Positions 54,072 to 63,920 of a stretch of 64,000 nucleotides of DNA are shown here, piece after piece. Every line of letters starts with the position of its first letter. Position 1 is the stretch's first letter. The DNA is from Bacillota bacterium. GTDB taxonomy: Bacteria; Bacillota; Clostridia; Lachnospirales; Lachnospiraceae. Below the pieces are notes generated by a model. The model made no database searches, was not told where the DNA came from, and saw only the letters and a program-made list of their open reading frames with translations. The stretch is from assembly GCA_023393095.1 (NCBI GenBank), contig JAEWMT010000040.1, positions 1-64,000 of the forward strand. Reading direction: 5' to 3'. Both the position numbers and the translations under genes were made by a program.

Positions 54072-54809
54072 TTACTTCAAATCTTTTTTATGAAAAATAT
54101 ATAACCCCAGACATGTAAGAACAAAAGACAAAAGCAGCGAGTATGTGACTAGTTTCCACGGCATGACAATACCAAATATTATCTGTAATATTTGCCCGGA
54201 TGGATTGAATTCAAGCAGAATCTGATAAATTGCTCTTTCAGCACCGACCAGATAATCTGGTATGGAAAGCAAACTGAACATATAAAATCCAGAAAACAGC
54301 AAAGCAAAAGCGGTCAGCAGGCAGATGATTGCCGTCAACGCCTTACTTGACGAAAGCATACCAACCAAATTAAAGATTGAGACAAAAGATATACACGCAA
54401 ACCAGACAATTCCTCCTGACAACATAATTCGACCTATACTATTATGCGGTGCACCAAACAATATGAGTATGCTCTCTATCAAAGCACTAGCCAAGTAAAT
54501 AATTGTAATTGCTGTGATTCCCGTAATTAGGCTTGCCAGATAAATACTGCTTCTTTTATGCCCAACAATAAGCTTGTTTCGTATCGTTCCATCACTGTAT
54601 TCTGTTCCGAGAAACGAACTTAAGAAAACCGCAACTAATATACCGAAACATTCAAATGAGAAAAGCAAAATAGTATCCATAGGGAAGTCGTCGCTTCTTG
54701 ACAAACGCCAGTAAAAAATCCCTTCAATACAAGTCATTATAATTACGGATAGCCAAAACGCCCTATTTTTTAAAAGCCTATTGAAATTAGCAGAAATTAA
54801 ATTACGCAT
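54072..54809 (-). CDS. ABC-2 permease, lantibiotic/bacitracin protection type
   Basis: 245 residues from the ATG at 54809, which has GGAGGTG in front; an upstream start at 54827 lacks one. Six membrane helices. FLGTEYSDGTIRNKLIVGHKRSSIY after helix two is typical of permeases in nisin/bacitracin immunity transporters. Its start overlaps the ATPase stop by eight bases. Likely exports or detaches a membrane-active peptide. Confidence 0.85.
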   Translation of the reverse strand: MRNLISANFNRLLKNRAFWLSVIIMTCIEGIFYWRLSRSDDFPMDTILLFSFECFGILVAVFLSSFLGTEYSDGTIRNKLIVGHKRSSIYLASLITGITAITIIYLASALIESILILFGAPHNSIGRIMLSGGIVWFACISFVSIFNLVGMLSSSKALTAIICLLTAFALLFSGFYMFSLLSIPDYLVGAERAIYQILLEFNPSGQILQIIFGIVMPWKLVTYSLLLSFVLTCLGLYIFHKKDLK

Positions 54810-55725
54810 GATTCCCACCTCCAACAAGACTTACATAATAACTTTCCAGACTCTCATCTCGCTCCTGTATAGAAATTAATTCACAATTTACCTTTTCCAA
54901 CGCCGAAGTCAACTGTGATATTTTGATTTTTGCAAATACATCAGCCTGTGTGTCGGAAAGAATCTTGTACTCGATATTCATTTCGTCAAGCACATGAGCG
55001 AGAGCTTTTGTGTCGCTTACTTCCATACGAACACATTTCCTGCAAGCAGCTTCCAACTCTGCTGTGCTCATTTCTTTTATAATTTGCCCATTGTCAATAA
55101 ACCCATAATGTGTTGCAAGTTTAGAAAGCTCGTCAAGAATATGGCTCGAAATCAAAACTGTAATTTGCTGCTCTCGGTTAAGCTTCAAAATGAGTTCCCG
55201 CATTTCAATGATTCCTAGGGGATCAAGTCCATTAACAGGTTCATCCAATACCAAAAAATCTGGACTACCTGCCAGTGCTATTGCAATCCCCAATCTTTGA
55301 CGCATACCGAGGGAGAAGTTTTTGGCTTTCTTTTTCCCTGTATTGTCAAGTCCCACTAGCTTTAGAATGTCATTAATACCGTCAAAAGACGGAAGCCCCA
55401 AAATACAGTATTGTTGTTTCAGGTTTTCTTCAGCCGTCATATCCAAATAGAAAGACGGTGTTTCTACAACAGCTCCCATTCTTTTTCGTGATTTAACGAT
55501 CTCTTGTTCGGTGTTTTCTCTGCCATACAGCGTATAGTTTCCAGATGAAGGTTGCGAAAGCCCACATATCAATCTAATAAGTGTCGTTTTGCCAGCACCG
55601 TTTTTACCAACGAATCCATAAATTGAGCCCTTTGGAACATTCATCGTTAGTCCGTTTAACGCTTTGAAATGTCTGAAATGTCCATAGCTTTTGTTCAAAG
55701 CATTTGTTTTAAGAACATAATCCAT
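54802..55725 (-). CDS. ABC ATPase, BcrA/lantibiotic protection type
   Basis: 307 residues. Walker A GKNGAGKTT (about 41-49), signature FSLGMRQR (about 138-145), Walker B FLVLDEPVNGLDP (about 158-170), switch His in SSHILDEL. Length and tail match BcrA-like ATPases. AGGAGGC precedes the ATG. Start is 89 bases after the end of the response-regulator gene, and that gap contains phased repeats. Confidence 0.9.
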   Translation of the reverse strand: MDYVLKTNALNKSYGHFRHFKALNGLTMNVPKGSIYGFVGKNGAGKTTLIRLICGLSQPSSGNYTLYGRENTEQEIVKSRKRMGAVVETPSFYLDMTAEENLKQQYCILGLPSFDGINDILKLVGLDNTGKKKAKNFSLGMRQRLGIAIALAGSPDFLVLDEPVNGLDPLGIIEMRELILKLNREQQITVLISSHILDELSKLATHYGFIDNGQIIKEMSTAELEAACRKCVRMEVSDTKALAHVLDEMNIEYKILSDTQADVFAKIKISQLTSALEKVNCELISIQERDESLESYYVSLVGGGNHA

Positions 55726-55770
55726 AAGATTTAGCCTCCTTTGTTTGATACTGGCATTCTATCGAGTAAT

Positions 55771-55811
55771 AGTAAAGAAATCGATAAAGAAAACAGTAAA
55801 GAAATAGTAAA
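55771..55811 (-). promoter_or_regulatory. Four phased direct repeats, probable response-regulator site
   Basis: Plus-strand repeats AGTAAA at 55771, GATAAA at 55783, AGTAAA at 55795 and AGTAAA at 55806 are spaced 12, 12 and 11 bases. On the coding strand they read TTTACT-type half sites, as preferred by OmpR-class regulators. They lie between the regulator and ABC genes, 46 to 86 bases before the ATPase start. Confidence 0.6.
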
Positions 55812-55814
55812 GAT

Positions 55815-56480
55815 TTATTCCATCTTCAACTTAAATCCAATTCCCCAAACTGCCTCAATATATTCCTTATCGTTTGTTTCACGAAGTTTTTTACGCAAAT
55901 TACTTATGTGTATTTTCAGCGAGCTTTCCGTACAATCGGGTGTATCCTCGCTAATACGGTCTAATAAGAGTGATTTTGTAATTACCTGTGACGGATTTTG
56001 CATCAGTAATTTTAAGATGGCATATTCCGTTCTTGTCAGCTTAGCTTCGTTATCACCAACGGTTACAATAAGCCTATCGGTATCAAGCGTTATATCATCA
56101 AAGGTCAATATGGAAGCTGTACCAGAGGTTGCAGGGTTACGGAGCTGTACGGCAATTCGGGCTAAGAGCTCTTTTATATGAAATGGCTTTGTAACATAGT
56201 CGGCGGCACCACCAAGTAGTAGCCCAACCTTATTGTCAATATCAACTTTTGCACTCACAATAATAACGGGTATGCCTTTTATCTTTGGAAGCACATCTTC
56301 TCCTTTTAGCCCCGGCAGCATTAAATCAAGTAGTACCAAGTCTGGCCTTTTGTGGGTGAGAACTAGTATTGCCTCCGTTCCAGAGTATGCACGAGAAACG
56401 CTATATCCCTCTTTAGTAAGCACTTCTTCAAGTACATTTCCAATATGTAAGTCATCATCTATAATCAAAATATTTTTCAT
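55815..56480 (-). CDS. OmpR-family response regulator
   Basis: 221 residues. Receiver domain (about 1-115) with IIDDD, phospho-Asp in DLVLLDLMLPG (about 51) and the switch Lys in YVTKPF. Winged-helix Trans_reg_C domain (about 125-219) with LTRTEYAILKLLMQNP and SSLKIHISNLRKKL. Partner of the kinase at 53160. It probably binds the repeats just downstream and induces the exporter. RBS GGAG. Confidence 0.92.
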   Translation of the reverse strand: MKNILIIDDDLHIGNVLEEVLTKEGYSVSRAYSGTEAILVLTHKRPDLVLLDLMLPGLKGEDVLPKIKGIPVIIVSAKVDIDNKVGLLLGGAADYVTKPFHIKELLARIAVQLRNPATSGTASILTFDDITLDTDRLIVTVGDNEAKLTRTEYAILKLLMQNPSQVITKSLLLDRISEDTPDCTESSLKIHISNLRKKLRETNDKEYIEAVWGIGFKLKME

Positions 56481-56664
56481 AATTATTTATCTCCGTTTTT
56501 ATAATCATTATATGAGCTTTAAATTCTCTTGACAAGAATTATTCTCTCTCTTATGTTGTTTTACTTAAATCTACCTTTGGTTACATTCATTTGCTCTAAT
56601 CTCCTAAAGTTTAGTCCTTCCCACTGTTTGATGAATTGCGGACTTTAACACGTTAATAAAAAGA

Positions 56665-56872
56665 GGCTGTCGCAATTAACCTTCAGTGATATAAGGTACT
56701 CCGCATAATCTCCTTAATGCACTGTTTGGAAGACATGTTTTCGATTTTGTATGTCTTATACGAACATTTATGTACGAATTTGACATACAAAATCGAGAAT
56801 GTGTCTTCCAACCTGTGTGTGTGGAGATTGTGCGGAGTAACTTATATCATATATGTCTAAAATGCGACAGCC
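56665..56872. mobile_element. 208-bp palindromic MITE with IS-like ends
   Basis: Almost the whole element is a long imperfect palindrome. Ends GGCTGTCGCA (56665-56674) and TGCGACAGCC (56863-56872) match exactly. Inside, TGATATAAGGTACTCCGCA, AATCTCC, TTGGAAGACA and TCGATTTTGTATGTC each have a near-exact partner in the other arm. There is no coding capacity. Ends of this kind occur on IS1182-like elements, so it may be mobilised in trans. It is the only feature in the 424-base gap. Target duplication not identified. Confidence 0.85.
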
Positions 56873-56904
56873 CCTGGTTCACTACCTGTATCCAAATCAT
56901 TTTA

Positions 56905-57492
56905 TCAATATACCTGAACCAAAAACGCAGTCGTCTGTGGAGGGATGCTTAATGTTTGAAAGTTAGCATGCTCCACCCTGACCAATTGCCCCGGTGATAT
57001 ATCTGATAAGCTTATCCTTTCACCATTTCGATCCTCGATAATAGTTGCATCGGTAATGACTAATCTTATTTGATCGGATATATCATACGGATTTCCTGTA
57101 TAAAGGTATCCATTCATTAAATCTACACTGGCCACTCTGTCCGTAAGAGTTACTACGGCTATTCTCCTTGGTCTTACTATGATACTGTATGCGTTAGATT
57201 GTGGCGGAATACTTCTTGTCATAACTGCGGAGAATTCGGCCGCAACCATCATACCTACCTCTAAATCCTGAATTAACAGCGATTGTCCGAATTGATCCAA
57301 TATTACAGTATCCTCATTCACATTCAGCCTCACCGTATTCATCGTACGCATTCCGTTATCGCTAATCCCAGAATACATTATTGTTACATAACCAGAGGTT
57401 GGACTTATTACCATTACTCCCTTAATCAATGCATTTATAACACTTATTACTAGTTGATCCATATCTGGATTTAACCCACTAAGATTCTCCAT
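56905..57492 (-). CDS. Hypothetical protein with a duplicated beta domain
   Basis: 195 residues, no signal peptide or membrane helix. The two halves are related: each ends in an IPPQSNAYSIIV / IPPQTTAFLVQVY motif, preceded by an acidic ED(T/A)xILD... or ATIIEDRNGERISL strand and a (L/I)xxGxxVxxE block. This suggests two small beta-barrels of about 70 residues. No family recognised. AGAAGG upstream. It lies about 65 bases downstream of the patatin gene in the same direction, possibly co-transcribed. Confidence 0.55.
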   Translation of the reverse strand: MENLSGLNPDMDQLVISVINALIKGVMVISPTSGYVTIMYSGISDNGMRTMNTVRLNVNEDTVILDQFGQSLLIQDLEVGMMVAAEFSAVMTRSIPPQSNAYSIIVRPRRIAVVTLTDRVASVDLMNGYLYTGNPYDISDQIRLVITDATIIEDRNGERISLSDISPGQLVRVEHANFQTLSIPPQTTAFLVQVY

Positions 57493-57557
57493 AGTTTATG
57501 AAACCTTCTAAATCTTTTACTTTATCATATGATTGAGTTTTCAAAAGTTACTTAATA

Positions 57558-58553
57558 TTATATATGAAAAAAAGCTTCCGCAGCCTGATATCCCCGGTTA
57601 TACAATAATTTATAGGTAAAATCACCTGTTTCGATATTAAAATCCATTGGATTAACCTCATCGGAATCTATTTGAATGGATCTCATTTTATTAAGAGGAT
57701 TATTTTCAAAATTCTCCTGCTGAATGTAGGAGTATAAGTTAAGCAGGCCTCCAATGTACTGAATAAGATTATCAATTTTTTCATACGTTAATCTGCTTTC
57801 AAAACGAACTCCTAGGGTCTCCATATTAATGCCATAATAAAGATTTGAATTATATTTAGGAGAATCAAATAGGTTTAAAGGATAATTATTCATTGCTCCT
57901 CCATCACACAAGACATTTGTAATTGAATTCCCGGCTGCATCTGTCTCCTCTGTTTTCACCGCTTCAAAAAACAACGGTATTGACATTGATATCCTCACTG
58001 CCTGTGCCACCTCCATTTCCGGAGTTGTCTCAAAGGAATAAACTTCTGAGGTTTTCATGGAAAGATTTGTTCCTACAATGTACAAATTCAAAAATGGACG
58101 ATTCTCTTTATGCAACTTCGGATTTTTGAAATCGGAAAATGTATAGGGTGGTTTTTTCTTTGAGGAATCAAACTGTTCAGCAATCACTTCTTTTATCCAA
58201 TCATAAAAGTAATCAGTGGAATACCATCCATATTGATTTACTAACCTGTAAATACAATTGATATCTCCAAACAGCTCATCCAGGATTTCTTTGACATCCT
58301 CCGATAAGAACATAAGGTCGTCAAACTCGCTTTTTGATGGAATACTTTTATAATCCAATGAAGAAGCTATGCTTTTGATTTTCTCAAAAGGGAGGTTAAG
58401 ACTTCCAATACACGCCGTAATAGCACCGGATGAGGTTCCACCGATACGATAAACCTCCTTCATCCATCCATTATGATACAAATAATCCAATACTCCGAGA
58501 TAAGCAATGCCCGATGTGCCTGCACCTTCAAAAACCAAATTCCTGATATTCAA
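57558..58553 (-). CDS. Patatin-like phospholipase
   Basis: 331 residues if started at TTG 58553, which has AGAGGGTGAT five bases before it; ATG 58607 is an alternative without a ribosome site. Patatin motifs are complete: oxyanion hole FEGAGTSGIAYLGVL near the start, nucleophile in IGGTSSGAITACIG (GxSxG) and the catalytic Asp in LCDGGAMNNYPL. The enzyme is expected to hydrolyse acyl esters of membrane lipids. No secretion signal, so intracellular action. It sits between two genes of unknown function, and no CD-NTase or CBASS partner was found. Confidence 0.88.
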   Translation of the reverse strand: MNIRNLVFEGAGTSGIAYLGVLDYLYHNGWMKEVYRIGGTSSGAITACIGSLNLPFEKIKSIASSLDYKSIPSKSEFDDLMFLSEDVKEILDELFGDINCIYRLVNQYGWYSTDYFYDWIKEVIAEQFDSSKKKPPYTFSDFKNPKLHKENRPFLNLYIVGTNLSMKTSEVYSFETTPEMEVAQAVRISMSIPLFFEAVKTEETDAAGNSITNVLCDGGAMNNYPLNLFDSPKYNSNLYYGINMETLGVRFESRLTYEKIDNLIQYIGGLLNLYSYIQQENFENNPLNKMRSIQIDSDEVNPMDFNIETGDFTYKLLYNRGYQAAEAFFHI

Positions 58554-58674
58554 AAAATCACCCTCTTGATTCGTATATATCATTCTATGTGAGGATTTCT
58601 TAAACATGTTTTTTGAACTATATTACCTGTAAATAAGTCGTCGATCGTCTTTCATTCATGGTTACAATTCGATT

Positions 58675-61536
58675 TCACTCATTAAACTTAGCTCCACATT
58701 TCGGGCATACATTATCGCCCTTGTAGACATAACCACAACGGTAACAGCATTTCACACTGTGCTTTTCTTTCACCATATAAGAGATATCCCTTGATTCCGG
58801 TTTTTCCTTAAGATAGGAAATAAAATCATTCAATACACTTATAAACAAATTCAGATTATCTAATTTCAGAGAATTTGATAATTTTATAAGACCTGCATTT
58901 TCGGTATCTGCATATACCAAGCTATGATTCATTTTTTTCCGTGTAATAATGTTGTTAATCTTCATAATGTCTATCACGCCCGAATTCAATATGCTATTAT
59001 AGAATATATGATCCGGAGTCAGAACAAATCCTCTCCCTCCATTCTCTTTAGAGGACGCATCACAAATTAAGATTGGAAATTCATATCTTCCCCTTTCGGA
59101 TGCATATTTATCAAGCGCTCTATGAATGATTTGAGTTTCTTCCTCTTCCATATGATTCTGCATTTCTTTTTTTACCTGGTAGAAATGTATTCTGGAATGC
59201 TCCTGTAACGCCTTACCCATTTCTTTTGAAAGTTTATTAACTAACTTCTCACATTCATTCCTCTTGATTTTAGTTAGGCGTTTATCTATTGCTCCAAGGA
59301 TATTCGATTTTATATCTGGCAGTATCTCTATCGAAGCTATTTCATTATACGCCTTGAGTCCCTCATCAAAGGAAAGACTGTCTGGATCCGGGCAAATCCT
59401 CCGAATAGCCGCTTCGTCTATGGAATGAATCTTATCCTGGATATTTTCAAGAAATGGGGCGACGTTTCGTCCTTCAAAATTCTCATTTTTCAGCTTACCT
59501 TGCAGTTTCTGTAAAGAGCTTCTATCTTTTGCATTGGCTTGTTTGATATAGGCGGCAATTTCCTGTTCTTCGGATTCATCCCTGATATAATCCAAATGTT
59601 TTATGTATGTACTATGGTCAATTTCTCCATACTGTTCGATTGTTTCTTTCAACTGTATATACTGTTCTTTACTTATCCTATTCGGTATTTTTAATCGTAA
59701 TGCATCTAATTCCTTTTTACCCTGTTTGTCCAATAAGTCCTTCAAGGTTTGTAAGATATTTTCTTTTAGCTTATCATTACAATCTTCTTTTTTCATCTCC
59801 TCCATGGTTCGCATGATATTCACATAATTTTTTTGTTTACAGTCCTGTACCTTCTGAAGTAGTATTTGCTCCTTGTTATTATTAAAAGCATGGTGCATGC
59901 CATTATCTTTTACTTTATCATGACCTTCCTGGTTTGTATTATTGGGCAATTTCTCAGAATGCACCGTAGTATAACCAACACGCAGTTCTGCCCCCGGTTC
60001 ACCATTCTCTTTCTTTTGTTGTGGATTTAATTGATTATCAGCAAATATGCCGTTCTCGAGCTTTGTAAGCTCATTGGAATGCTTCTTATCTTCTGGTACT
60101 ATACTGCTTTTGTGGTTGATACTGTAGCTCGGGTTGGCACTGAATTTCGATATTTCTTTACCGTTTGCCTTCCTGCTTGAATCTACTTTTCTATCGTCAA
60201 AGGATTTAACAGCACCTTCCGATTTGATTCTGTATTCCGATCTTTTACTGCTAGCTCTCTGTATTCTGTTTCTCAATTTAGAATGATCGGAGGTTTCCTT
60301 CGTATGACGTTTCATTAAAGCAGAAGGAGCATTAATATACTTCTTCTTATGTTTATTTTTCTTTTGCTTATCTTGGCTACCAGCTTTTCTCTCTAACTGA
60401 TTCCTTCTATTTTTCAGTTCAGCATCTACTATTTTATAATACTTTTCAGTACTTTTAGACGGATAAAACCCTGAGTCCATCTTATCCTGAAGTTCATAGA
60501 TTTCATGCTCGGACATTGAATCTATATGATCGCAGATATTTTCTAAGCTGCTCTCATTTATACGATTTTGCTTATTATAGTCCATTTCATATTCATTAAA
60601 ATTGCAATTTGAGGTTCTATCACCCTGTTTCCCGATCACTTCCAAGTAGTCTTCATAAGCCTCAGCATCATCTTCAAAGTCAAGCTCGTATACATTTCCT
60701 TCCATTAAAAGCATATGAGGTTTTGGAGTAAAGAGTCGGTGGCAATGATAACAGGTATAGGCTCTTGCCAGATAGACTCCTTTCTCGTCCGTTTCGATTA
60801 ATAATTCTTTTCCCACCGGATAAATCACCAAATAAAGCTTTTCACCGCAAATGGGACATTTGTAAGCGATCATATAAAAATTATTACCGATGCGTGATTT
60901 CACTTTATCGCTTTCGGATATATCTTCTTTTTCAAAGGTGTGACGTCCGCTTATCCAGACTATTTTATGCCATAAACCAATATCATATTTTCTTTTTGAT
61001 AGTTTATCCTCTTCCTGTTCACTGTCTTCTGTCTCTGTATTTTCTTCTCCATTTCTCTTATCCTTTTCCTCATCATTTTCCTGTAATTCTAAGATAGTAT
61101 GAATTATTTCTTCATAGGAAAGGGAAGTTCTATCTTTATAAAAGATAAGATTATCTGCGGTCAATACCGGATCAACATTGAGCTTACCAAGAAAGTACCC
61201 TAACAACTGATTGAGCTGTTGATAATCCTTCTCAACGGTAAGTCCTTTGATTTTTCCCCATTTACCGAAAACATATAAGGTCATGTTTAACACATTCTGC
61301 AATAATTCATTATTTGTAATCTGCTCGATTGAATCTTCCTTTAAGTTTACTTTTGTAGAATTCGCACTTATTACTCTGTTTTCAAAGTCAAATAATAATA
61401 CACCGTCTCTTCCGGCCAGTAGCAGATTATTATCCTTTATCACAAAGATATCTTCCCAATCTAACTGTATTCCCATCGTATTAATCAGTTTTCGAAATAT
61501 TACTTTTAATTCAGAATTTGCTTTTAATAATATCAT
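58675..61536 (-). CDS. Large hypothetical protein with zinc ribbons
   Basis: 953 residues, no signal peptide or clear membrane helix. A globular N-terminal region (1-150) precedes an acidic stretch (about 155-180) and a four-Cys site CPICG...CYHCH (about 226-262). A long Lys/Glu/Asn-rich low-complexity part with coiled-coil character spans about 330-600. Helical middle (600-790), then a domain with YEFPILICDASSKENGGRGFVLTPDHIFY (about 805-835, not whole), and a C-terminal zinc ribbon CCYRCGYVYKGDNVCPKCG. The C-terminal domain looks like a PH-type module found with zinc ribbons. Not recognised by name. It lies about 120 bases upstream of the patatin gene in the same direction. Confidence 0.6.
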   Translation of the reverse strand: MILLKANSELKVIFRKLINTMGIQLDWEDIFVIKDNNLLLAGRDGVLLFDFENRVISANSTKVNLKEDSIEQITNNELLQNVLNMTLYVFGKWGKIKGLTVEKDYQQLNQLLGYFLGKLNVDPVLTADNLIFYKDRTSLSYEEIIHTILELQENDEEKDKRNGEENTETEDSEQEEDKLSKRKYDIGLWHKIVWISGRHTFEKEDISESDKVKSRIGNNFYMIAYKCPICGEKLYLVIYPVGKELLIETDEKGVYLARAYTCYHCHRLFTPKPHMLLMEGNVYELDFEDDAEAYEDYLEVIGKQGDRTSNCNFNEYEMDYNKQNRINESSLENICDHIDSMSEHEIYELQDKMDSGFYPSKSTEKYYKIVDAELKNRRNQLERKAGSQDKQKKNKHKKKYINAPSALMKRHTKETSDHSKLRNRIQRASSKRSEYRIKSEGAVKSFDDRKVDSSRKANGKEISKFSANPSYSINHKSSIVPEDKKHSNELTKLENGIFADNQLNPQQKKENGEPGAELRVGYTTVHSEKLPNNTNQEGHDKVKDNGMHHAFNNNKEQILLQKVQDCKQKNYVNIMRTMEEMKKEDCNDKLKENILQTLKDLLDKQGKKELDALRLKIPNRISKEQYIQLKETIEQYGEIDHSTYIKHLDYIRDESEEQEIAAYIKQANAKDRSSLQKLQGKLKNENFEGRNVAPFLENIQDKIHSIDEAAIRRICPDPDSLSFDEGLKAYNEIASIEILPDIKSNILGAIDKRLTKIKRNECEKLVNKLSKEMGKALQEHSRIHFYQVKKEMQNHMEEEETQIIHRALDKYASERGRYEFPILICDASSKENGGRGFVLTPDHIFYNSILNSGVIDIMKINNIITRKKMNHSLVYADTENAGLIKLSNSLKLDNLNLFISVLNDFISYLKEKPESRDISYMVKEKHSVKCCYRCGYVYKGDNVCPKCGAKFNE

Positions 61537-61944
61537 ATGATTAACACATCCTTCATCTAGTTGTATAGTAATTGTCGTTATTCTTATATGGCAGTCAATA
61601 CCATGGAAATTCAGACAAGTTTAACGATCCAGTTAATTTAAATACAATGTACTAATATAATTTTTATCGGCATTTGAGCGTATTTTATTAAATATTCTCT
61701 ATTGTATGTGCAGTTCTACTTTTGCTTCCATTATAAAAAGCCAGTAGAATGGCCGGTTTCAATTCTTAGTTGGCAAATTACTGATCCTGAATGTCAGCGA
61801 CCTTTTAGTAAAATGTACAGTAATTCCAAGACCTACGGATAAACGTTATGAAGCATTGATGTAATGAATTCATCCAATCATATGGAGCGTAAAACTAGCC
61901 TGATAAAATTAATTATATACACAACCATTGGTATTACATCTCTA
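61537..61944. other. Intergenic region without recognised gene
   Basis: About 400 bases between the 953-residue protein gene and the oppA terminator. AT-rich, no convincing open frame or RNA; it should hold the promoter of the 953-residue gene. Confidence 0.4.
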
Positions 61945-62017
61945 ATAAAAAAGTAAACTATAACCTGTAAGTCTTACACAGTTTCTTTCTGTGTCGAACT
62001 TACAGGGTACAGTTTAC
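61945..62017 (-). terminator. Long terminator of the oligopeptide-binding gene
   Basis: Outer arms AGTTTAC/GTAAACT (62011-62017 and 61953-61959), then ACTTACAGG-type and ACACAG-type inner pairs, followed on the minus strand by CTTTTTTATT. Confidence 0.8.
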
Positions 62018-62043
62018 CTCTTTGCAACTTCATTATTAATTAC

Positions 62044-63888
62044 TTATTTCATCGTCTCATTTGCAGTCAACTCAATTAAATGATATGTTCCTTTAATATC
62101 AGGATTAGTAACTTCATAATTCTTTACACGGTTATTAGTTGCCGTAAGCGTAATTCTCCAAATAGTAGGGATCGCTGGAGCTTCATTAAAGAAAGCTTCC
62201 TGCCATTCTTTATACTTCTGTGTCATGAAGTTAGTGTCCCAGGCCTGATCGGAGGAGATATCTTTAATAATGGAATCAAAGGTATTACTTGTATATCTCG
62301 TATAGTTTGCCTCTGTTTCACGTCCCCAAAGGGGACCTGGATTTGGATCAAAGCCTGTATCCCATGCCGCATCATACATATCGATTTTCGGATCATCTTT
62401 TTGCACTGCATCATAAAATGCATTAAATTCGGTAAGACGCCCGTTATATAATTCAACCTTCAAGCCTACATCCTTCCAACATTGCATTTTAAATTGAGCG
62501 ATTGCATCTGCATTCTCACCGTCCATTGCAGCCCAGGTTATGGTAAACTTATTACCCTTTGGATCTTCACGATAACCGTCTCCATCCACATCCTTATAGC
62601 CTGCTTCCTCCAATAACTGTTTCGACTTCTCCTTATCGAATGAAAAGCCTGTTAAATTCTTATCCTGATATGTGGAATGTCTTGGTGTGATAATTGATGT
62701 TGCCGGAAAACGTAGGCCGTTATATAAATTCTCTGCAAGCGTTTGATTATCCAACGCATATCCAATTGCCTGGCGAAGCTTTACATTCGCCATTTTTGAA
62801 TCAGGATTATAGATACATTCCGTCTTATCTGCATCCCATTTTCCTAGTTTAAAACCAGTATAATTAAATACTGTCTCTACCTCACCAAGATATTGATAAT
62901 TGGTAGGTTCTTTATAATCAGGATATTGCTGTGTAGAAAATTCAGCGATATCATATTTTCCTTCCTTCATAGCAGCCGGTACTAACTCAGGTTTTACAAC
63001 CGATATTGTAACTCCATCCAACTTCGGTTTTCCTTGCCAGTAGTCATCAAACCTTTCTAGTTCTACCGATTCACCCGGTACAATATTCTTTACCTTAAAA
63101 GGACCAAAGCCTATCGGATTTTTTCGGGTCTTTGCATCAGCAGGCATATCCTTTACCGCCATATCCCCATAATAGTGTCTTGGTATAGGATACGTCCAGA
63201 AACCTCCGACAAGAATGGAAGGATAAAAATTAATAAAGTGTATTACCAGTGTCATCTTATCCTTTGATAACTCAAGACCGGATATCTTTTTCGCTTTTCC
63301 AGCATGGTATTCTTTTACGCCTTCTATATTCATTACATTTTGATCATATCGGAAACCTTCATAATCTTTATCACTGAGTACCTCATATGCATAAACCAGA
63401 TCATCCAGAGTAACCGGTTCTCCGTCATGCCACTTTACCCCTTCTTTCATATGAAGAGTAATCGTTTTTGCCTTTGTATCATACTCATAGGTAGCTGCTC
63501 CGTCCTGATCAGCAGTAAAATTATCATCAGAGCTGATTATGCTTTCGGTAAACCATTTCAAAATTTGATCGTCGTAATCATCCTCATAAAAACACCTGTT
63601 CAAAATTCCTGCAAAAGCAGAATCGGCAACCAAAGCAACCTTAAGCGTACCACCTTCAATACTTGCATTATCATTTGTTACCTTAATAGGAAATTTGGCA
63701 GCCGCATCTGCTGCCGATTTGATACTTCCGTTATCTGATCCAGTGGCATCCGCTCCCTTAGTTACGGTGCCTGTCGGCTTTTGTTCTTTCGAAGTGTTCT
63801 CTGTTTTCTTATCCTTCGCACATCCACCGAATAGTGTTGCTACCATTACGATAGTTATCATTAGTGCTAACAATTTTTTAATTTTCAT
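62044..63888 (-). CDS. Oligopeptide-binding lipoprotein of an ABC importer (SBP_bac_5)
   Basis: 614 residues. Signal peptide with lipobox LFGGC (Cys about 23), a Lys/Thr/Ser-rich spacer, then the SBP family 5 fold. Typical blocks are MKEGVKWHDGEPVTLDDLVYAYEVL (split about 150-175), KNPIGFGPFKVKNIVPGESVELER and KLRQAIGYALDNQTLAENLY. It would capture peptides outside the membrane and hand them to Opp-type permeases. No permease genes are inside the window; they may lie beyond the right end. AGGAGAG precedes the ATG. Confidence 0.92.
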   Translation of the reverse strand: MKIKKLLALMITIVMVATLFGGCAKDKKTENTSKEQKPTGTVTKGADATGSDNGSIKSAADAAAKFPIKVTNDNASIEGGTLKVALVADSAFAGILNRCFYEDDYDDQILKWFTESIISSDDNFTADQDGAATYEYDTKAKTITLHMKEGVKWHDGEPVTLDDLVYAYEVLSDKDYEGFRYDQNVMNIEGVKEYHAGKAKKISGLELSKDKMTLVIHFINFYPSILVGGFWTYPIPRHYYGDMAVKDMPADAKTRKNPIGFGPFKVKNIVPGESVELERFDDYWQGKPKLDGVTISVVKPELVPAAMKEGKYDIAEFSTQQYPDYKEPTNYQYLGEVETVFNYTGFKLGKWDADKTECIYNPDSKMANVKLRQAIGYALDNQTLAENLYNGLRFPATSIITPRHSTYQDKNLTGFSFDKEKSKQLLEEAGYKDVDGDGYREDPKGNKFTITWAAMDGENADAIAQFKMQCWKDVGLKVELYNGRLTEFNAFYDAVQKDDPKIDMYDAAWDTGFDPNPGPLWGRETEANYTRYTSNTFDSIIKDISSDQAWDTNFMTQKYKEWQEAFFNEAPAIPTIWRITLTATNNRVKNYEVTNPDIKGTYHLIELTANETMK

Positions 63889-63920
63889 AAATTCTCTCCT
63901 TTCTATTTATTTTTATTTAG

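Noticed and set aside
57558..58553. CBASS-type antiphage operon around the patatin gene
   Set aside because: No CD-NTase, ubiquitin-like or HORMA/TRIP13 genes are present nearby.
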